Shown in pieces: positions 15,060 through 22,098 of a stretch of 43,006 nucleotides of DNA. The stretch is from a virus, in the IMG/VR virus record IMGVR_UViG_3300046463_000423, positions 1 to 43,006 of that record. The stretch is one strand, 5' to 3'. Position numbers and translations under genes: made by a program. The notes under the pieces were generated by a model. The model did not search any database. It was not told where the DNA came from and saw only the letters and a program-made list of their open reading frames with translations. The first letter of the stretch is position 1, and each line of letters starts with the position of its first letter.

Positions 15060-15304
15060 TCGAAACGGATAGTCGCGCCCTTCATCCATCCGGAGCAGAC
15101 GACTCCTTCGACGAACTGGCCTTTTGGATTGCGCGCCTCGAATCCGGTGCTGAACGTGTCATGCTTGTCGCATCCAAAGTACGAATAGCCGGTGATCTTG
15201 ACGTCTGAGAAACCGGAGTACTCTAGGGCTCGCCGAGCAGCGGTTTCATCGGTGCAGCCTGCAGCAGCAAAGACCGCAAGTAGGCAAAGTAAGCATCGCT
15301 TCAT
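15056..15304 (-). CDS. Small lipoprotein
   Basis: An 82-residue protein with a lipoprotein signal: MKRCLLCLLAVFAAAGC, acylated Cys at 17. The mature part carries AARRALEYSGFSDVKITGYSYFGC and ends with a VCSGWMKGATIRF strand, a pattern seen in short phage/host lipoproteins of unknown function. AAGGA precedes ATG 15304. An envelope protein made from an early transcript could act in superinfection exclusion; this is inference. Confidence 0.7.
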   Translation of the reverse strand: MKRCLLCLLAVFAAAGCTDETAARRALEYSGFSDVKITGYSYFGCDKHDTFSTGFEARNPKGQFVEGVVCSGWMKGATIRFE

Positions 15305-15318
15305 GGTTTTCCTTTTAG

Positions 15319-15432
15319 TCAGCACCAGCACACGCTCGCGTATGCGACCGTTCGCCGGATGAACCATGCGCCACCATCGACGCAGCCGTATTCGCTGTAA
15401 CTATCGAACTTCAGGCGTAAGGCGGTGTGCAT
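15319..15432 (-). CDS. Possible small ORF (37 aa)
   Basis: ATG 15432 to TGA 15319, filling the gap between Gp157 and the lipoprotein. The product MHTALRLKFDSYSEYGC.. ends SVCWC. No clear ribosome site. Kept because the block is otherwise gap-free. Confidence 0.3.
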   Translation of the reverse strand: MHTALRLKFDSYSEYGCVDGGAWFIRRTVAYASVCWC

Positions 15433-15445
15433 GGCGGGTCTCGAC

Positions 15446-15946
15446 TTAGCGAATATCCAAACGCTGGCCGCGAACAAGTCGGCAGCCCGGCACTTCAAAG
15501 CCGTCTTTCAGCGCGGCGGCGATCAACTTCTTGTCTGGCGCCGGAACTGGCGGCAGTGGATCGGTCTTGTACTCGGCAGGGATCAGGGATTCGTCGTCGA
15601 TCTGCACCGCAGCCGGGTTGTCGCGAATCGCGAGCTTGAAAAACGGCGTGTCGATCTTCGGCACGTTCGCCAGCTTCATGCCGTCGAACAGGTATTGCTT
15701 GACCGACGTTGCACGGTTCTCCAGCGCCTTCGCCCGGTCGAGCATCGCCTTGGCGTGCGCCTTAATCTGCTCTGCGCTCGCCTCGATGTTCTTGATGACG
15801 AAGCCGATGTTCTGCGCCTTCGTCGTCAGATCGCCGCTGATGGATTCCAGCGTGTCGCGCACGGTTGTTTCGTCCAGATCCATCTCTACTAGCGTGTCGG
15901 CTGCTTCGCGGTACTCGCGGGAGATTTCGAACAGGTTGAGTGACAT
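15446..15946 (-). CDS. Siphovirus Gp157-family protein
   Basis: A 166-residue protein of the Gp157 family (Sipho_Gp157), recognised by the long N-terminal coiled coil followed by VKQYLFDGMKLANVPKIDTPFFKLAIRDNPAAVQIDDESLIPAEY. The family was linked to phage resistance in Streptococcus thermophilus but usually sits with SSB and ERF-type recombination genes, as here. AAGGAACC precedes ATG 15946. First gene of its block, behind the operator at 15997. Confidence 0.85.
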   Translation of the reverse strand: MSLNLFEISREYREAADTLVEMDLDETTVRDTLESISGDLTTKAQNIGFVIKNIEASAEQIKAHAKAMLDRAKALENRATSVKQYLFDGMKLANVPKIDTPFFKLAIRDNPAAVQIDDESLIPAEYKTDPLPPVPAPDKKLIAAALKDGFEVPGCRLVRGQRLDIR

Positions 15947-15996
15947 TTCGGTTCCTTTTTTGTTGATCTGCGCTGCGGTATCGGTACATGCATAAA

Positions 15997-16025
15997 GATA
16001 CCATGACGGTATCCTTAGCGGTCAA
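15997..16025 (-). promoter_or_regulatory. Early promoter with perfect operator
   Basis: GATACCATGACGGTATC (15997-16013), full consensus arms. Minus-strand TTGACC lies at 16025-16020; TATCTT (16000-15995) is the better -10 with a 19-base spacer. A further half-site CGGTATC is at 15975. Serves the Gp157 block. Confidence 0.75.
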
Positions 16026-16264
16026 ATTTTTTTGCGTCGCAGCCCGCGCCATTCGAAGCCGCCTTCGCGCTCCGCTTCACTGCTTGGCTTGTGCTTGCAG
16101 GACTCGGCGCCGTGTGGCGTCTGCGCCGTGTAAGACCAGCGCTTGCCGGTCCAGTAGCTGAACAGGCGAAAGATCGTCTTGCCATTCGGCTTGCGGCGCA
16201 CTTCATAGACGCCAATGTGTATCGGCTTGGTGCTCTTGTCGAACCAGTCTGTGAACTCTTGCAT
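16022..16264 (-). CDS. GVYEV-type hypothetical protein
   Basis: An 80-residue protein: WFDKSTKPIHIGVYEVRR...FRLFSYWTGKRWS..., clearly related to the protein at 21124-21366 (WFSADVKPVNVGVYEAH...YAHWDGKVW). Both look like one small beta-rich domain with conserved Trp and GVYE. AGGAG precedes ATG 16264. Function unknown; the stop codon lies inside the next promoter. Confidence 0.6.
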   Translation of the reverse strand: MQEFTDWFDKSTKPIHIGVYEVRRKPNGKTIFRLFSYWTGKRWSYTAQTPHGAESCKHKPSSEAEREGGFEWRGLRRKKI

Positions 16265-16318
16265 GGGAGGTCTCCTGGCTGACGCCGGCGCGGGCCGGCG
16301 ACGCGTTCTAGTGCATGG

Positions 16319-16762
16319 TCAGAACGGCGGCAAGTCGTCGTCCATGTCGTTTGCTGCATCGTTTTGAGTCTGGCGCTGCGAACGACCTTGCGGCTTCGGC
16401 TGTCGTGCAGTCTGTTCGCCGCCATCGCCGCGGCCACCAAGCATCTTCATCTGGTCTGCAACGATCTCAGTCGAGTAACGGTCGGTTCCGTCTTGCGCCT
16501 GATATTTGCGCGTGCGAATTCGGCCTTCGATATAGACAGAAGCGCCTTTCTTCAGGTACTCGATAGCGATCTCAGCAAGGCGGCCGAAGAAGTTGACCCG
16601 ATGCCATTCGGTGACTTCCTTCATCTCGCCGGAGGCCTTTTCCTTGTAGCGCTCGGTAGTCGCCAGGCGGATATTTGCCACGGCATCGCCGCTAGGCAGG
16701 TAGCGCGCTTCGACGTCCGCGCCGAGGTTGCCAACTAGAATTACGCGATTTACGGATGCCAT
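16319..16762 (-). CDS. ssb: Single-stranded DNA-binding protein
   Basis: A 147-residue SSB with a complete OB fold: [72 protein letters not shown] disordered Gln/Arg linker leads to the acidic tip DDDLPPF that binds repair and replication proteins. It should coat ssDNA at the phage fork and recruit ERF. It lies four bases from the ERF gene. Confidence 0.95.
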   Translation of the reverse strand: MASVNRVILVGNLGADVEARYLPSGDAVANIRLATTERYKEKASGEMKEVTEWHRVNFFGRLAEIAIEYLKKGASVYIEGRIRTRKYQAQDGTDRYSTEIVADQMKMLGGRGDGGEQTARQPKPQGRSQRQTQNDAANDMDDDLPPF

Positions 16763-16765
16763 GTC

Positions 16766-17380
16766 TTATGCCTCTACGGGGGAAAGTTCAGCCTTGCGCG
16801 CGTCGTATGCGGCCTTCAGCTTGGGTTGTTGTTCTTTGCTCGTGCGCTTCCATGCGCCGGCGAAGATGCCTTGCAATTGCTCCAGGTCTTCGCATTCCTT
16901 CAGCGCTGTGATGCACTCGTCTAGCTCGCCGTCGTTGACGGGCTTTGCTGCCGGCTTAGCGGTCGGCTTTGCTGCCGGACGATCTCCGACACCCGATCCC
17001 GCATTGCCGTCGTCGTCGGCCTGATACAAGCCAGTTACAGCGGACAGCGAATAGCGGCGCAGGTAGGTGAGCGTCGAGCCAAACCCTTGCGGATCTTGCT
17101 TCGGTAGCGGAGCGACGGCGGTGTCTTCCATCCACTGGCCGGACTCGTGCATCAGTCGCGTCGTCAGGTGGAGCTTCCCGTCATCAGAAGGCGATGGGAG
17201 TTGCAGAAACACAATCCCGTTGTCGTTCAGCGGCGCCTTGATCGCATCGATCACTGATTCCAGATCCGCATACGAGTTTTTGAAGTGCGGGTTCTTGGAG
17301 TCCTTCGCTGCAAAACGGATCGCCTGTTGTGCCTTCAGCAGTGCTGATGCCAGCTTGTCGATACTTTCGCTCGTCTTCAT
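16766..17380 (-). CDS. erf: ERF-family ssDNA annealing protein
   Basis: A 204-residue recombinase of the P22 Erf family, which anneals complementary single strands. Recognised by LLKAQQAIRFAAKDSKNPHFKNSYADLESV, the GIVFLQLP strand and the signature GFGSTLTYLRRYSLSAVTGL. A Lys/Pro/Ala repeat linker (AAKPTAKPAAKPV) separates the core from a helical C-terminus. ATG 17380 has GGGAG upstream; a longer frame to 17425 overlaps the preceding gene more. Confidence 0.9.
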   Translation of the reverse strand: MKTSESIDKLASALLKAQQAIRFAAKDSKNPHFKNSYADLESVIDAIKAPLNDNGIVFLQLPSPSDDGKLHLTTRLMHESGQWMEDTAVAPLPKQDPQGFGSTLTYLRRYSLSAVTGLYQADDDGNAGSGVGDRPAAKPTAKPAAKPVNDGELDECITALKECEDLEQLQGIFAGAWKRTSKEQQPKLKAAYDARKAELSPVEA

Positions 17381-17468
17381 GGTGCTTCTCCCGTTGATGA
17401 AATAGGTACTGCTGCTGTTCTTCAAGCTCGGCTTGCCACTGCCAGCCGTCGTCGTCTGGCCCGTACAT
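17184..17468 (-). CDS. Doubtful ORF overlapping ERF start
   Basis: ATG 17468 directly follows the upstream stop (TAGATG) with AAGGTGAG before it, and begins MYGPDDDGWQWQAELEEQQQ, which looks protein-like. After about residue 30 it runs inside the ERF gene in another frame and reads like a shadow. Either a real small gene whose tail overlaps ERF, or only a coupled start remnant. Confidence 0.3.
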   Translation of the reverse strand: MYGPDDDGWQWQAELEEQQQYLFHQREKHHEDERKYRQAGISTAEGTTGDPFCSEGLQEPALQKLVCGSGISDRCDQGAAERQRDCVSATPIAF

Positions 17469-17705
17469 CTAGCTCACCTTGACGTGCAGGAAATGTTTTG
17501 CGATGTAGTGGGGCACGTAGCCGCTGCCGATCGCTACGCGGGGATGCACACCGCGACGAGCGAGATCGGCTTTGGCTGCACGCTGGCGCTGCTCAGTGCG
17601 CGCGCAGAGTGCTTTGTATTCGGCGTCAAGAATCTCGGATTGCGACAGGCGCACGTTCGTCTGGACGTGGCGAAGGTCATTCAACGATTTGGCGATCAGT
17701 TGCAT
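17469..17705 (-). CDS. Hypothetical protein (78 aa)
   Basis: ATG 17705 has GGAG seven bases upstream and overlaps the previous gene's end. Two helices (MQLIAKSLNDLRHVQTNVRLSQ, ILDAEYKALCARTEQRQRAAKADLARR) are followed by a GSGYVPHYIAKHFLHV tail. No family recognised. Confidence 0.55.
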   Translation of the reverse strand: MQLIAKSLNDLRHVQTNVRLSQSEILDAEYKALCARTEQRQRAAKADLARRGVHPRVAIGSGYVPHYIAKHFLHVKVS

Positions 17706-17923
17706 TGCAGGCTCCGGGAGAAAGTCAATACGATCATCACGGCGAGAGCCATTGCGCACGCGCCAGCAGAGAAAGCGAGAAAAAGGTCGTTGACCTTGCA
17801 AGCGCTAGCTACTACGGTATCCGTCACGTACAAATTTTTTTCCGCGGCGTCATGCCGACGTGCGCGGAAAATCGTTGCGGAGCGTAATAATAACGCGTTC
17901 TTCAGGCTGCAGGCTATGTTCAT
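17696..17923 (-). CDS. Small membrane protein
   Basis: A 75-residue basic protein with a single membrane span near the C-terminus (FLAFSAGACAMALAVMIVLTF). It is the first frame behind the operator at 17976-18004, with GGAAG before ATG 17923. A second operator-like half-site (GATACCGTAG on the minus strand, 17822-17813) lies inside it, so a shorter product from an internal start is possible. Confidence 0.45.
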   Translation of the reverse strand: MNIACSLKNALLLRSATIFRARRHDAAEKNLYVTDTVVASACKVNDLFLAFSAGACAMALAVMIVLTFSRSLQCN

Positions 17924-17975
17924 GGTCTAATCTTCCGTTCGTGGGTTTGGTTTGTGTTTTGTGCTGCTGAGATAA

Positions 17976-18004
17976 AGGATACTAAAATGGTATCCGTAAC
18001 GCAA
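17976..18004 (-). promoter_or_regulatory. Early promoter with operator in spacer
   Basis: Minus-strand TTGCGT (18004-17999), 17-base spacer, TATCCT (17981-17976); operator GATACTAAAATGGTATC at 17978-17994. Serves the block 17923-16022 (SSB, ERF). Confidence 0.8.
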
Positions 18005-18032
18005 GTGCCAACGCAAAAATATTTGTGCGTGT

Positions 18033-18593
18033 CTACGCTGCCTCTAGGACTTCTAGCGGCAGGGAAGACTGTCGGGGGCATTGCGTCATTACCGCGCCAA
18101 GCTCTGACAGCGGGCTAAGGTCGACGTTGAATCCGAATACGGCCGATCCGTGGCTTGCCGCTTCCTGACGCCGGTTCTCGCGGAGAACGCCAAACTTCAG
18201 CCGGCCTTTGATGAACAAGACCGTCGAGCAGGCTGACATGGCCCGCTGAAAAGTGCGCGTGTCGGGATGGGCGGGGATGAGCAAAGCAACCTTGCGCCCG
18301 GTGGCCGCGACTTCGATGCAGCGATCAACCCAACGGTCGCGGGCTTCGCCGTAGGGCGGATTGCAGAAGATAGACGGGGCATCCCAAGGCAACGAGCAGC
18401 CGTCCTGCGGCAAGCAATAGAACTTGTCGGCGCGTGTCGGATTATCCGGTTCGGTGCATGGATCTAAACCGATTCCACCGAGCACGGAGCGGATCGGCTC
18501 AAGAGCATAAGCGGGCGTCAGCATTGCTTGCCGCGCGTGATGGTCAGGTCGACGACGCTTTTCGTTGTCGAATCGATGTGACGCGACGCTCAT
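18033..18593 (-). CDS. dam: Phage DNA N6-adenine methyltransferase (Dam type)
   Basis: A 186-residue protein of the phage Dam family: LTPAYALEPIRSVLGGIGLDPCTEPDNPTRADKFYC, then FCNPPYG with the N6-adenine catalytic NPPY, VALLIPAHPDTRTFQRAM and LFIKGRLKFG. It methylates adenine in a short target, protecting phage DNA or affecting gene control. ATG 18593 has GGGAG upstream and a TAATG overlap with the previous gene. Confidence 0.88.
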   Translation of the reverse strand: MSVASHRFDNEKRRRPDHHARQAMLTPAYALEPIRSVLGGIGLDPCTEPDNPTRADKFYCLPQDGCSLPWDAPSIFCNPPYGEARDRWVDRCIEVAATGRKVALLIPAHPDTRTFQRAMSACSTVLFIKGRLKFGVLRENRRQEAASHGSAVFGFNVDLSPLSELGAVMTQCPRQSSLPLEVLEAA

Positions 18594-18880
18594 TAATGCA
18601 CTCCCGTTACATGAAACGTACGATGCGTCTGGCCGGCGATCTGCACGGATTCTTGCAGGGCAGAGGCGGCTTTCAGGCATTCAGCGGCAAGCGTTCCGGT
18701 CTCGATTTGCTCGCCTTCAATCCACCGTGATTCGCCGCCAATGCATGGGCCAGCATGTGCGCGGTGATCGCCGCGTGAGCACTTGTCGTACTCGACTCCA
18801 TGTGGAACGGAAAGCAGCGCGTCAGCAGCAGCCTTCAGTGCGGCGATGGCGTCGATAACCTTGTCGAGCGATACGTTCAT
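18593..18880 (-). CDS. Hypothetical protein (95 aa)
   Basis: A 95-residue protein: helical N-terminus (MNVSLDKVIDAIAALKAAADALLS), a Cys-containing centre and a helical C-terminus (LAAECLKAASALQESVQIAGQ). ATGA overlap with the upstream gene, TAATG with Dam. No family recognised. Confidence 0.55.
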   Translation of the reverse strand: MNVSLDKVIDAIAALKAAADALLSVPHGVEYDKCSRGDHRAHAGPCIGGESRWIEGEQIETGTLAAECLKAASALQESVQIAGQTHRTFHVTGVH

Positions 18881-19572
18881 GATTGCTCCTTATCACCGGA
18901 AAGTGAAAGGACTGGAAGTTCGCCACCATCGCCGCCAAGTGCGTTGACGCCAGCGCGCATTACGGCATGCGTCGCGTAAGCGTTGATCTCGATCTTGGCC
19001 TTCTGAACTGTCGTCTCCATGTGCTCTGCGAATTGCTTCTCGACGAATGGGATATTCGAGATCAGTTCCTGACGCGCCATTCGCAGATGACCGCGCAAAG
19101 CGCTCTTCTGCTTCTCGCTAGCGTTCATCGCATCAATTGCTTCGCTGAGCTTTTCGAGGTGCGCAAGGGAATCGACCATCGTTTCGCGAACCTCATCGCG
19201 GAACTGGTCGGCACGCCGTTTGGGAGCAGGAAGGCCAGGGATTTCTCTGTTTTCGCGGCGGCGTAGGGTGCATTGCACGCCAGAACCAACGTTCATACTG
19301 CTGACGAACTCCGCCCATTGCGCCTCGCTCAGATCCACTTCGACGAACCCGGACATAGTGCTTCCCATTGGCCAGTCGTTCGAGAGCCTACGCCGCAGCG
19401 TAGATTCGCAGATTCGGATCGTCACGTAGTGCTGATGCTGGAAGTCGGAGCCATATAGGTACGCTCCACCGCTGACACGGTTTGCACTGATCTGTGCGAA
19501 TGCTGGATGCCGCACCGTTGTTTCGCCGCTGCCAACATTATCAAGCGTCGGCTGTTCGATATGTCGGCTCAT
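18877..19572 (-). CDS. Hypothetical phage protein (231 aa)
   Basis: A 231-residue protein. The first 100 residues look like a beta-rich domain (YVTIRICESTLRRR, MSGFVEVDLSEAQWAEFVSSMNVGSGVQCTLRRRE), followed by a long helical region (REIPGLPAPKRR, DSLAHLEKLSEAIDAMNASEKQKSALRGHLRMARQELISNIPFVEKQFAEHMETTVQKAKIEINAYATH) suggestive of an oligomer. Such proteins occur in early operons of other proteobacterial phages without known function. ATGA overlaps at both ends. Confidence 0.6.
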   Translation of the reverse strand: MSRHIEQPTLDNVGSGETTVRHPAFAQISANRVSGGAYLYGSDFQHQHYVTIRICESTLRRRLSNDWPMGSTMSGFVEVDLSEAQWAEFVSSMNVGSGVQCTLRRRENREIPGLPAPKRRADQFRDEVRETMVDSLAHLEKLSEAIDAMNASEKQKSALRGHLRMARQELISNIPFVEKQFAEHMETTVQKAKIEINAYATHAVMRAGVNALGGDGGELPVLSLSGDKEQS

Positions 19573-19820
19573 TGCTCACCCCGTGCTTTCGCAAGGGCAG
19601 CGCGCGCACGCACGAAGCCGCCTTTGCCGCCAATCCACGGCGTGTTGATGATCTCTTGCAGCGCTTCGTACAGGTCAGGAGCCGCCGCGAACAGGTTGCC
19701 AATTTGTCCGTTATTCGGGCCATACACGGTCACGACGTCGTAGCCATTGCTGTTGATAACATCAACAGGGCCATGCGGTGCACGCACCGCCGCCCACGGC
19801 ATATTCTCGATCTCGCTCAT
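19569..19820 (-). CDS. Hypothetical 'AAAPDLYEAL' protein
   Basis: An 83-residue protein carrying the widespread early-phage motif IGNLFAAAPDLYEALQEI...ARAALAKARGEQ. ATG 19820 is chosen because GGAGG is six bases upstream; ATG 19823 is equally in frame. Overlaps neighbours by ATGA-type junctions. Function of the family is unknown. Confidence 0.6.
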   Translation of the reverse strand: MSEIENMPWAAVRAPHGPVDVINSNGYDVVTVYGPNNGQIGNLFAAAPDLYEALQEIINTPWIGGKGGFVRARAALAKARGEQ

Positions 19821-20119
19821 CATTCACCTCCTGCCAGACGGCGCTTAACGATGACTTCCTTTGCATCGGTAAGCAGCGTGTGAATCGTGTGCAGGTCGTC
19901 TTTCTCACCGCGCGCCAGTGCCTGCATGAATTCCTCGCGCTGCACGCTGTTCAGCTCGACCAGCAGTTCCATCAGGTCGTCGAACGTGACTTCTCGCTCG
20001 ATCTGTTCGCGGCGGTCGTGTGCGGCTAGAGCTGCGTTGTCGGCCGCTTCCAGATCGCGGTCGAACAGCCAATTGCCGTATGCTTGCGTGCGGGAAACTA
20101 ACTGCGGTACGTGGCTCAT
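19820..20119 (-). CDS. Hypothetical protein (99 aa)
   Basis: A 99-residue helical, acidic protein (REQIEREVTFDDLMELLVELNSVQREEFMQALARGEKDD). AAGGACGG precedes ATG 20119. First gene behind the operator at 20180-20208, heading the block that ends with Dam. No family recognised. Confidence 0.6.
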   Translation of the reverse strand: MSHVPQLVSRTQAYGNWLFDRDLEAADNAALAAHDRREQIEREVTFDDLMELLVELNSVQREEFMQALARGEKDDLHTIHTLLTDAKEVIVKRRLAGGE

Positions 20120-20179
20120 GATTTCCGTCCTTTTTGTTTGTTTGGCTACGAATACTGCTGTGGTGTGTCGATGAATTGA

Positions 20180-20208
20180 ACGATACCGTAACAGTATCCG
20201 TAACGCAA
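20180..20208 (-). promoter_or_regulatory. Early promoter with operator in spacer
   Basis: Minus-strand TTGCGT (20208-20203), 17-base spacer, TATCGT (20185-20180); operator GATACCGTAACAGTATC at 20182-20198. Its flank GTATCCGTAACGCAA is shared with the 17976 module and differs by one base at 11495. Confidence 0.85.
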
Positions 20209-20216
20209 GCGAAAAT

Positions 20217-20816
20217 TCACTGTTGCGTTTCTGCCTCGCGGGCTATCCAGTTGCGTCGCTCAAACGCCGGCCGTAACTTCTCGTGTGTCGAGCGGCGTAA
20301 GTCGGCGATTGCAGGCGTGACCTTGGCCGCCGTGCGCGTGACGGTCTGCGGATGAATGCCGAATTCGCGCGCGATCCGGTTCAGGCAAGGACAATACGAC
20401 TGGCCGAAAACGAACTCGCGCGCGATCAGGGCGCGGACCACTGACCGATTGCGGTGCGCTCCATCGAGCAGGCATACAAGCCGCTCAACGCCCGCGTGGC
20501 GCTCTCCGCGCTCACCGCCATAGGTGGCATCCAGCAGGGCGCGCTGATCGAGCGAGAGGTGCGATTCGATGACATCGTGCACGTATTGCGCCTGCGCTTT
20601 CTTCTCATGCACAGACAGAAGCAGGGCGGCGCCATCCGGCCCGGTGTACTCGCCAATCTGCCCGATCTTGACGCCGGGCCGCGCGCGCCAGGTGTAGGCA
20701 AAGGACAATGCCGCCTCCATCGAGCGGAACATCGGCGCGCGACTGTCGTCTTCCGGCTTAGGAGTGCGAAGGGTGAGTCGACCAAGTGAGCTTTCGTGTG
20801 CGGTGCATACTTGCAT
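20217..20816 (-). CDS. HTH DNA-binding protein, possible late regulator
   Basis: A 199-residue protein. The C-terminal third has a helix-turn-helix (CLNRIAREFGIHPQTVTRTAAKVTPAIADL) preceded by an arm (RSVVRALIAREFVFGQSYC) with a Cys-x-Cys; the N-terminal half is a beta/helix domain (APMFRSMEAALSFAYTWRARPGVKIGQIGEYTGP). The layout recalls Q-like antiterminators or late activators, but no specific motif proves this. AAGGACC precedes ATG 20816. Last gene of its block. Confidence 0.55.
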   Translation of the reverse strand: MQVCTAHESSLGRLTLRTPKPEDDSRAPMFRSMEAALSFAYTWRARPGVKIGQIGEYTGPDGAALLLSVHEKKAQAQYVHDVIESHLSLDQRALLDATYGGERGERHAGVERLVCLLDGAHRNRSVVRALIAREFVFGQSYCPCLNRIAREFGIHPQTVTRTAAKVTPAIADLRRSTHEKLRPAFERRNWIAREAETQQ

Positions 20817-20827
20817 ATCGGTCCTTG

Positions 20828-21127
20828 TCAGTGGAGCGGGGCGGTCAGCAGATCGGGAGCGGCTTGGATGGGTTTCACCAGTTGCCCTGTATGCGGGCAT
20901 CGGCGCTTCGGCAGCTCGATCACCAAGCCATCGTCTTTCAATTCGCCGATCCGGCCGCAAACGCTCTGGATCGGATAACCGAAGATTTTCGACAGGTCAG
21001 TGCGCGAGAACGATGCAGTCGGGACCGTGCGCAGAAAGTTGAGAATCGCGAGCCGTTGAACGGCTGCTGTGCCATCCTCTTTCTTTGCGAGGAAGGATAA
21101 GAACGACGTTTCGGATTGACCTCTCAT
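20828..21127 (-). CDS. Winged-helix protein with zinc-like tail
   Basis: A 99-residue protein: VQRLAILNFLRTVPTASFSRTDLSKIFGYPIQSVCGRIGELKDDGLV is a winged helix-turn-helix; RRCPHTGQLVKP looks like a short metal/turn motif. Start ATG 21127 overlaps the previous stop. This domain is common in early phage proteins that modulate transcription or replication; target unknown. Confidence 0.6.
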   Translation of the reverse strand: MRGQSETSFLSFLAKKEDGTAAVQRLAILNFLRTVPTASFSRTDLSKIFGYPIQSVCGRIGELKDDGLVIELPKRRCPHTGQLVKPIQAAPDLLTAPLH

Positions 21128-21366
21128 GCCGCTGGCTCCGTCAGGCCGCGCCACACTTTGCGCTGATGGCCATAATCATTCTCCCTGTACCGCTTCCGAA
21201 ATTCCGCGGCGCTCTCTGCTGTTCGGCGGACATTCCCCCAGACTTTGCCGTCCCAATGGGCGTAACCTCTAGCCCATACCTTCCCGTCGCCCCAAACATT
21301 GTGAGCCTCGTACACGCCAACATTGACGGGCTTTACGTCAGCCGAGAACCATTTAGTTTTATTCAT
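21124..21366 (-). CDS. GVYEA-type hypothetical protein
   Basis: An 80-residue paralogue of the 16022-16264 product, sharing WF..(D/S)..KP..(V/I)GVYE and Y.HWDGK.W, with a different C-terminus (AEFRKRYRENDYGHQRKVWRGL). Start ATG 21366 overlaps the previous stop. Function unknown. Confidence 0.6.
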   Translation of the reverse strand: MNKTKWFSADVKPVNVGVYEAHNVWGDGKVWARGYAHWDGKVWGNVRRTAESAAEFRKRYRENDYGHQRKVWRGLTEPAA

Positions 21367-21758
21367 TGCCGCACCCCCATTCGCACGATTGCATTGACAG
21401 CGTTGAGCAGCGTCGGATCAGCTTTCGGCCACCACTTCGCGCGCGGGCGGTGCAGGGCGTCCAGTTGCTCGTCCGACATTTCTTCTTCGGGAATATGGCT
21501 ATCGCTGACCGGGCAGGCCCGCAGATAGGTGTTATCGCCTTTGCCAATCACATAGCGCACTGCGCCGTGATTGCCGCCACGGTCCATCGCGTGCAACTCC
21601 TGATGCCGGCCGGGTGCGCGCGCCAGACGCAGGAAGTCATTCACCTTGCTAACGTCGCGGTCGACTGCTGCGGCGATTTCCTGCGCGGTGCGCGGCTTGC
21701 CGTCAGCCATCAGAGTGCGGACTAAGCCGGCCAGCATCGATGCTCGGGTAATGGTCAT
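21363..21758 (-). CDS. HTH-containing hypothetical protein
   Basis: A 131-residue protein with a helix-turn-helix at residues ~8-40 (GLVRTLMADGKPRTAQEIAAAVDRDVSKVNDFLRLAR), then a DRGGNHGAVRYVIG strand pair as in a wing. The C-terminal half (MSDEQLDALHRPRAKWWPKADPTLLNAVNAIVRMG) is charged. ATG 21758 overlaps the preceding stop. Confidence 0.55.
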   Translation of the reverse strand: MTITRASMLAGLVRTLMADGKPRTAQEIAAAVDRDVSKVNDFLRLARAPGRHQELHAMDRGGNHGAVRYVIGKGDNTYLRACPVSDSHIPEEEMSDEQLDALHRPRAKWWPKADPTLLNAVNAIVRMGVRQ

Positions 21759-22090
21759 GCGGTCTCCAGAAGGCGCTCGGCCTTTTCGCGATAGATAGAA
21801 ACGGCGATTGAACTGAACGCCCAGAATGCGGCGAAGTCGAACTGGCCGTACCAGGCGAAAAGGATGACGACAGCGACGTCGCCAACTCCCGTCACCCATC
21901 TGGTGATTCGCGGAAGCGGTTCGATATGCTTTGCAGGCTCGGCAAACAGCGTCACTACGCCGCATGCAAGCGATGCATACACCCAGAAGCGGATGACGTT
22001 GCGCGCTCCCTCTATGCCGAAGCCGTACCACGCGACAGCGAGGGCAGCGAATAACGCCACAGAGGCGATGTGTTTGATCGAGCGCTTCAT
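21755..22090 (-). CDS. Multi-span membrane protein
   Basis: A 111-residue protein with a basic start (MKRSIKHI) and about four hydrophobic segments (SVALFAALAVAWYGFGI, VYASLACGVVTLFAEP, GDVAVVILFAWYGQFDFAAFWAFSSIAVSIY). GAGG precedes ATG 22090. An early membrane protein in a phage may modify the host envelope or exclude other phages; no family evidence. Confidence 0.6.
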   Translation of the reverse strand: MKRSIKHIASVALFAALAVAWYGFGIEGARNVIRFWVYASLACGVVTLFAEPAKHIEPLPRITRWVTGVGDVAVVILFAWYGQFDFAAFWAFSSIAVSIYREKAERLLETA

Positions 22091-22098
22091 GCTTGACC

